From positions 1-32,842 of IMG/VR virus record IMGVR_UViG_3300044844_000349: DNA of 32,842 nucleotides; one strand, 5' to 3'. The translations under genes were made by a program, and so were the position numbers. Under the pieces are notes generated by a model that was given only the letters and a program-made list of their open reading frames with translations, had not been told where the DNA came from and searched no databases. This stretch comes from a virus. Each line of letters starts with the position of its first letter. Position 1 is the first letter of the stretch. Shown piece after piece: positions 28,543-32,842 of the stretch.

Positions 28543-29616
28543 TTATTCAGATTGCTCTTTGTTCTTAGCCTTCCAGGCAGTAGCAAAGGCAATGCCTTTT
28601 TCTTTAGCAGTTAGTTCGCCGTCTTTGGCATAACCCTTCTTGATGTGCTTGACCATACGCTCAAACTTGGCACCTGGAGGTGCTTTTTCATCAATCTGTT
28701 CTTCCTTGACAGTCTTTGAATACTCATTGCTGTCTTTGCCATAACCATGACGACGAGCCATAGACTTTAGTTGTTCTTCTGATTTACCAGCGAACTTCTT
28801 AGCCTTTTCTTCTGGTGTCATGTTAGCCAATTTCTGCTTATGCTTGATAACAGAAGCGGGCATACGACCTTCTTCGACAGTTTCTTCCATATAAGGATGC
28901 TTAGGAGCAGAGGCATTTACCTTTGCCTTACCTTTCATCTTCTTATCAGCAAGAGCAACACCCTTTTCACGACCTTCTCCAGCCTTGTTCTTATAGCGAA
29001 CAAGTTTGCCTAGAGAAACTTCGTTTAGACCCTTTTCAGAATCGGAGACTGCTTCCTTGTTACCCTTCTTCTTTTCATCGGAAGTGATATCATGCATTGG
29101 CTCTTTTGGAGCATTTGCTTTAGCAGACATCTGGCGACATTCGGCTTCTTCTGACATGGTGATTTCAGCAATGTCTAGTAGTTTGTCTAGTTCTTCCTTA
29201 TCAACTACTCTTGCCATAACCTTGAACATACCGCCAACAATTGGCTTAGCATATGTAATGCCATATGGTGTTAGTATGCCATACTGTAAGAATAGATAAT
29301 GAGTTGAAGGAACTTCATTGACAAACTCACCAGAGTCGGTCATACCCATCTTGTGTCCAAACTGACGTAGTTCAAATACCTCAACACCCTTATCACCTTC
29401 AAGGAACTTCTTAGGAAGAATGATGTGATACTGTGCTAGTAGTTTTGATAGTCTGTTATAGACAACATAAGGTGTTACTGCTGGCTGTGAGGTCACGCCA
29501 GCAATAGCAGCATTGATAGCGGCACGAACCGCTGGTTTGTTAATGTCTAGGCTGCCATCTGCCACTTGGGCAGTTGGCATAACATCTTCTTTAAGAAAGT
29601 CACGAAATGTTTTCAT
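28543..29616 (-). CDS. Modular virion/prohead internal protein with capsid-targeting-like N terminus
   Basis: 357 residues. MKTFRDFLKED at the start resembles the capsid-targeting sequence of T4 internal proteins (MKTYQEFIAEA). A folded domain (about 25-155) is followed by linked motifs: SLGKLVRYKNKAGEGREKGV ... KGKAKVNA (201-235), MPASVIKHKQKLANMTPEEK (252-271) and PPGAKFERMVKHIKKGYAKD ... ATAWKAKNK (313-353). The first motif is also found in the 31351 protein. The Lys/Glu-rich, low-complexity style suits a scaffold or internal head protein. Confidence 0.8.
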   Translation of the reverse strand: MKTFRDFLKEDVMPTAQVADGSLDINKPAVRAAINAAIAGVTSQPAVTPYVVYNRLSKLLAQYHIILPKKFLEGDKGVEVFELRQFGHKMGMTDSGEFVNEVPSTHYLFLQYGILTPYGITYAKPIVGGMFKVMARVVDKEELDKLLDIAEITMSEEAECRQMSAKANAPKEPMHDITSDEKKKGNKEAVSDSEKGLNEVSLGKLVRYKNKAGEGREKGVALADKKMKGKAKVNASAPKHPYMEETVEEGRMPASVIKHKQKLANMTPEEKAKKFAGKSEEQLKSMARRHGYGKDSNEYSKTVKEEQIDEKAPPGAKFERMVKHIKKGYAKDGELTAKEKGIAFATAWKAKNKEQSE

Positions 29617-29626
29617 CTATGACTCC

Positions 29627-30238
29627 TTATGGTGTTGTTACGGCAGCGTTTGCGGATGTAACAGTGTTTGCTCCTGTTGCGGAAACTAGAACACGGAATG
29701 TATTGCCTGTTGCTACTGTAGCATTGGCGATTAGAGCAGGTGATGTTGCATTGAAGTAAATACCAGCGGTGTTAGCGACTGATACCCAACCTGAACCTGG
29801 GTTACGCTGCCATGCATAAGATAGTGTAGCACCAGATGGTGTTGATGTAGCAACTGATGTTAGTGTTACGTTGCCTACGCCATTTGCACTTGATGGATTT
29901 GTTGTAATTCTTAGTGTGTAATCTGGGAAGTTGGTATCATCAGAACCGTCGGTTGCGATTGAACCTGTAGCAACTAGAACTTCATATGTTACACGACCAG
30001 CACGTAGGCCAGTGCCTTCTTTACGAAGAACCCAACCAGAGTGAGGGATTTTACCGTTAGCACGGACTTCGTTTGTGTCTACAGCAAACTGTCCGATTGC
30101 TAGGTTTGTTGTGAACTGACCAACTCTAGTATTACCATAAAGCATTGTCTGGTTGGCAGTTGTGGTTGCTTTATTAACCTGCATTGTTGCTGCAATGTCT
30201 GAATTGGCAGCGTTGTCTTTATTACCCCATAGTGGCAT
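29627..30238 (-). CDS. Virion protein with Ig-like domain
   Basis: 203 residues. The start MPLWGNKDNAANSDIAAT with QTMLYGNT is a familiar virion motif in T4-like marine phages. Residues about 110-203 look like an Ig-like/Big domain (GVGNVTLTSVATSTPSGAT, LSYAWQRNPGSGWVSVA) of the kind decorating capsids or tails. No signal peptide. Co-transcribed with its neighbours. Confidence 0.8.
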   Translation of the reverse strand: MPLWGNKDNAANSDIAATMQVNKATTTANQTMLYGNTRVGQFTTNLAIGQFAVDTNEVRANGKIPHSGWVLRKEGTGLRAGRVTYEVLVATGSIATDGSDDTNFPDYTLRITTNPSSANGVGNVTLTSVATSTPSGATLSYAWQRNPGSGWVSVANTAGIYFNATSPALIANATVATGNTFRVLVSATGANTVTSANAAVTTP

Positions 30239-30239
30239 T

Positions 30240-30410
30240 TTAGTTTTCCTTCTTCTCTGAAAGTGATGGACCTTGCATACCTGACTTTTCTGGATCCAAC
30301 TCTACGGGATCCGACGGTTTGCCTGTCTCTGTTTTATTCTTCTTCATTTTTTGGAGGACCTTTTTACGGTCCTCCTCAGTTAGTTTCTTTGTATCATATG
30401 GATGTTTCAT
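30240..30410 (-). CDS. Small charged protein, 56 residues
   Basis: MKHPYDTKKLTEEDRKKVLQ..., Lys/Glu/Pro-rich and probably disordered. TAATG overlap with the upstream gene. A perfect 8-bp inverted repeat (GGAGGACC/GGTCCTCC, 30353-30375) lies within the frame. Unknown, probably virion-associated. Confidence 0.7.
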   Translation of the reverse strand: MKHPYDTKKLTEEDRKKVLQKMKKNKTETGKPSDPVELDPEKSGMQGPSLSEKKEN

Positions 30411-31312
30411 TATACGATCCTATATTTATTATCACCGACCATTACAGATTCATTCATTGGAGTCACAGAACCTTTTGCTTTCTTTTCATCTGGTGTATTA
30501 GATGATGAGGTTGCATTAGGTGTTGTCTGTGTCTGTGCATTAGATGGTGTGCCCAAGTCGGCTGGACGACTTGGTGGAGTTGGCACATTATCAACTGGCT
30601 TAGGTGCTGGTTCAGACTTTACACCTGTGTCAGTCTGTTTTGATGGTGCAACATACTTTTCTGATCCCTTTGCAGGGGCTAGATTAGTCTGATATGTCTT
30701 TTCACCATACTTGAATGAACCAGTTGATTTAGCACCAATCTCTGATGCTTTTGCTCTAGCAGCAGCGAAGGCTTGACCAAAGGTCTTAGGTGCTTCTTTT
30801 GATGTGGTTGTTCTGCCAGCATTTGGTGCAATAGAACCACCGGCTACAGGAGCAGTATTCTTAGCACTGCCCTGCCCTGGTGCAACGTTAGGCAATGACT
30901 GACCATAAGCGGCTTGTCTTGCCTTTTCGTCCTCACCAGAGTTAGCAGGAGTTGGCGTCATAGCAGCAGCAACACCACCAACAACTGGATTGGCTGCTAC
31001 TCTAGCAACTGTTCCTACTAGACCTCTCGCTGCACCTGATGCAACAGTAGGTGCCTTAGGTGCGTTCATTGCAGCACGACCGGCATCTGACATCTTAGCA
31101 GTTACCTGACTTGGTGATGAACTAGACATCTTTTGTGCTACTTGAGTTCCACCCTGTGAGAATGAACTAGTACCACCAGTTGCTCTAGCAGACATACCTC
31201 TTGAACCAAATCTAGCAGTAGATGGTTTCACAGTTGGCTTTGCTGGCTGACCAGCGACGGCAGGACCATGAATAGCGGCCACAGGCTGTGCGGCAGCCGG
31301 TGGCATTCCCAT
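30410..31312 (-). CDS. Low-complexity Ala/Pro/Ser-rich virion protein
   Basis: 300 residues, disordered except for a KTFGQAFAAARAKASEIGAK...FKYGEKTYQT segment, a short motif recurrent in phage structural proteins, and the end (MVGDNKYRIV). ATG 31312 lacks a good ribosome site. The frame stays open upstream (… LNAQATGKSVNELAMGMPP) to 31382, inside the 31351 gene, so a -1 frameshift product is possible. Probably an internal or tail-associated protein. Confidence 0.72.
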   Translation of the reverse strand: MGMPPAAAQPVAAIHGPAVAGQPAKPTVKPSTARFGSRGMSARATGGTSSFSQGGTQVAQKMSSSSPSQVTAKMSDAGRAAMNAPKAPTVASGAARGLVGTVARVAANPVVGGVAAAMTPTPANSGEDEKARQAAYGQSLPNVAPGQGSAKNTAPVAGGSIAPNAGRTTTSKEAPKTFGQAFAAARAKASEIGAKSTGSFKYGEKTYQTNLAPAKGSEKYVAPSKQTDTGVKSEPAPKPVDNVPTPPSRPADLGTPSNAQTQTTPNATSSSNTPDEKKAKGSVTPMNESVMVGDNKYRIV

Positions 31313-31350
31313 TGCTAGTTCGTTTACCGACTTACCAGTTGCCTGTGCGT

Positions 31351-32358
31351 TTAGAAAGACTGGTCTTCCTTTACATACTTTTTAGCAAGTTTAGCCTTGA
31401 TGGACTCCATCATTGCTTCATTAGCTTGAACTTTAGCACGACCTGTTAGTTTATTGACAGCCATATTGACACCCTTTTCACGCTTGTAGGAATCACGATT
31501 ATGCTTACGGGCTGTTTCAACGTCCTGCTTTGTTCTTTTCTTTGTAGCAAGTTCCTTGCCATATACTTTACCAGACTGGAAAGAAGATTCAGAACGCTTG
31601 TAATCGGCGTGCTTGATATACTTACCAGCTAGTTCTTTTGAGATTTCGTTGATCTGATCTTCTTCTGCAATAGAAACACCAGGAACAGGAGCCTTTGTTA
31701 CTGCACCCTTGTTTGGCTGACGCTTCATTGCCCAATCCTTAGGAGCAGTTACATTCTCTCTAACAGCATTTGACATGCGCTGTGTGGTTGGGTTATTTGG
31801 TGTTAGTGAAGATGCTGCACCTGGATATGACTTTGGTGTTGATGGATCTTCCTTTGGAGCAGACTTAGTAACGTCGCCTGAACCTTGAACTGATGGATCT
31901 CTTTTTACAACGTCAAGACCTTCTTCCATCTTGCCTGCTAGTCTAGCAGCACGGAAGCGAGAACCCCATACTTCGTCCTTTGGCTTCTCTCTCTTACCGT
32001 CTCTATCGTAGTCCTTGTCGGCGAGTTTCATTTCTTCTTTTGTTAGAGAACGAGCAGTTCTTTTTAATGACTGACCTGGAAATCCACCCATCTTTTTGAT
32101 GTGCTCCATGCCAACTTTTTCTTCATGCTCTTTCTTCTTTTCTTTATTATCTTTGTTGCCTTCCTTCATGCACTTATAGGCTTCCTCAACAGCGGCATCA
32201 TATGCAGCAAGGTTTTCACGAATGACTGCATTGCGTGAATAGACACCGAACTGTTCATTAACTGTAGCGATAGCCTGGCGGCGCATGTCACCGTCAGCCT
32301 GTGCTTGCTTGACTGCCTCTACTAGAGGGTCCTTCTTTAGAAATTTGTTATCAAACAT
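31351..32358 (-). CDS. Modular virion/prohead protein
   Basis: 335 residues. An N-terminal helical domain (LVEAVKQAQADGD..., NEQFGVYSRNAVIRENLAAY, about 1-65), a charged linker, a DxDxDG calcium-type motif in DYDRDGKREK (117-126), WGSRFRAARLAG (131-142), and a C-terminal module with GKYIKHADYKR ... REKGVNMAVNKLTGRAKVQA (245-312) shared with the 28543 protein. Likely scaffold, core or minor virion protein. AAAGGA precedes the ATG, and a CTAAATA motif lies 42 bases before it. Confidence 0.78.
   Translation of the reverse strand: MFDNKFLKKDPLVEAVKQAQADGDMRRQAIATVNEQFGVYSRNAVIRENLAAYDAAVEEAYKCMKEGNKDNKEKKKEHEEKVGMEHIKKMGGFPGQSLKRTARSLTKEEMKLADKDYDRDGKREKPKDEVWGSRFRAARLAGKMEEGLDVVKRDPSVQGSGDVTKSAPKEDPSTPKSYPGAASSLTPNNPTTQRMSNAVRENVTAPKDWAMKRQPNKGAVTKAPVPGVSIAEEDQINEISKELAGKYIKHADYKRSESSFQSGKVYGKELATKKRTKQDVETARKHNRDSYKREKGVNMAVNKLTGRAKVQANEAMMESIKAKLAKKYVKEDQSF
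31378..31384 (-). other. Candidate slippery site T AAA AAG
   Basis: Within the zero frame ...GCT AAA AAG TAT... near the end of the 335-residue gene. A -1 slip here or in the following 30 bases would continue into the 30410 frame. The sequence resembles, but is not identical to, the efficient A AAA AAG site. Confidence 0.35.
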
Positions 32359-32398
32359 TTTAGGTTCCTTTGTTGTTTCTTATAATAAAAGTTGTATA

Positions 32399-32842
32399 TT
32401 ATTTAGCTTTTCTGTATTTCTTCTTCTTAAAAATGCTTGTTTTTTCAAACTCTGCGTTCATGTCAGGTTTAACATCCTCTATATTTGAAGCATTTGGAGT
32501 TGCACCCATAGACCCCATATAAGGATCAACTAGGCTTTCTTGTTTTAGTTTCTCGGCAGTTTCCTTCAACTTTTGCTCTGCCAACTTTCCATACTTCTCT
32601 TTAAATCTCTTGCGTGTTTCTTCTTTGACCATCCAACGATCAATAGGTGACCAGTTTGCATTAGGTTCCATAGGAACAGATGGGTTGACATCACCTGTAA
32701 TGTTACCGACGAACGATGGGTTCTTAGCAGAGGTGAATGTCTGACCAAGATTGTCAGCGCCGATACGCAACTTGCCAAACACCTTGACACTATCTGGCTT
32801 ATAGTAGCCCATCTTGCGTGTCTTACCTGGCTCTTGACCTGG
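32399..32842 (-). CDS. Virion-associated protein, N terminus outside window or at 32812
   Basis: The frame is open to the right edge; the first ATG visible is at 32812 (MGYYKPDSVKVFGKLRIGAD) but ten codons upstream remain open (PGQEPGKTRK), so the gene may start beyond the window. It has a conserved-looking N-terminal part, then a coiled-coil helix (RKRFKEKYGKLAEQKLKETA) and a basic end (KKKKYRKAK). Located in the virion block; role unknown. A CTAAATA motif overlaps its stop. Confidence 0.68.
   Translation of the reverse strand, partial: PGQEPGKTRKMGYYKPDSVKVFGKLRIGADNLGQTFTSAKNPSFVGNITGDVNPSVPMEPNANWSPIDRWMVKEETRKRFKEKYGKLAEQKLKETAEKLKQESLVDPYMGSMGATPNASNIEDVKPDMNAEFEKTSIFKKKKYRKAK
32400..32406 (-). 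promoter_or_regulatory. Candidate late promoter CTAAATA
   Basis: CTAAATA on the minus strand overlapping the stop of the 32399 gene and 42 bases before ATG 32358. Together with 1314-1320 it suggests a late promoter motif for the virion genes. Confidence 0.45.

Noticed and set aside
30353-30375. Perfect 8-bp hairpin GGAGGACC/GGTCCTCC as terminator
   Set aside because: Lies inside a coding frame and is not followed by a T-run on the transcribed strand.
30423-30430. AATAAATA on the minus strand as a late promoter
   Set aside because: Inside the end of the 30410 gene and only 13 bases from the next ATG, leaving too little leader to support.

Overview
The window is a stretch of a tailed-phage genome of the T4 superfamily (large myovirus). 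The evidence is the set of T4-type genes: PhoH ATPase, an ATP-dependent DNA ligase, an RNase H/FEN-type exonuclease, a gp61-like primase, a block of virion proteins, a GH19 endolysin, and many short conserved phage proteins. Almost everything is read from the minus strand. Genes are packed with ATGA, GTGA or TAATG start/stop overlaps, and no gene-free stretch exceeds about 160 bases. The only convincing plus-strand gene is a free-standing homing-endonuclease-like gene. The host is not shown directly. Sigma70-type promoters (TTGACA/TATAAT), a cobalamin-dependent class II ribonucleotide reductase and a secreted L,D-transpeptidase would fit an alphaproteobacterial (for example rhizobial) host; this is inference.

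Layout by plus-strand coordinate (transcription mostly runs right to left). 1-1291: 3' part of a large virion protein. 1321-6803: phoH behind a clear terminator, two tandem paralogues, a cyclic-phosphate-processing receiver-domain (cREC) protein overlapping the DNA ligase, small membrane proteins and a SWIM zinc-finger protein. 6828-14155: an accessory region of very small genes driven by repeated promoter cassettes. It holds a histone-H1-like protein, RtcB RNA ligase, a lone sigma-region-4 protein, a GIY-YIG protein, and an overlapping restriction endonuclease/DNA methyltransferase pair. 14156-21505: SprT-like protease, RNase H, a conserved large unknown, glutaredoxin, a Seg-like GIY-YIG protein, a phosphoribosyltransferase and an exported L,D-transpeptidase. 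21590-26499: the plus-strand homing gene, class II RNR (nrdJ), thyX and primase, with three unlisted short genes between nrdJ and thyX. 26558-32842: membrane coiled-coil protein, endolysin and a run of virion/prohead-type proteins, some with T4-like capsid-targeting N termini and shared sequence modules.

The genes fit a lytic programme: nucleotide supply (NrdJ, ThyX, glutaredoxin), replication and repair (primase, ligase, RNase H), possible RNA repair against host tRNA-cleaving defences (RtcB, cREC), DNA modification or exclusion (R-M pair), transcription takeover (sigma-4 protein, repeated promoter cassettes), then virion assembly and lysis. The most unusual items are the repeated hairpin-plus-promoter cassettes at about 7.5, 8.5, 11.9 and 12.6 kb, the phage-borne R-M pair, the lone sigma region 4, and a possible -1 frameshift joining two virion genes near 31.38 kb.
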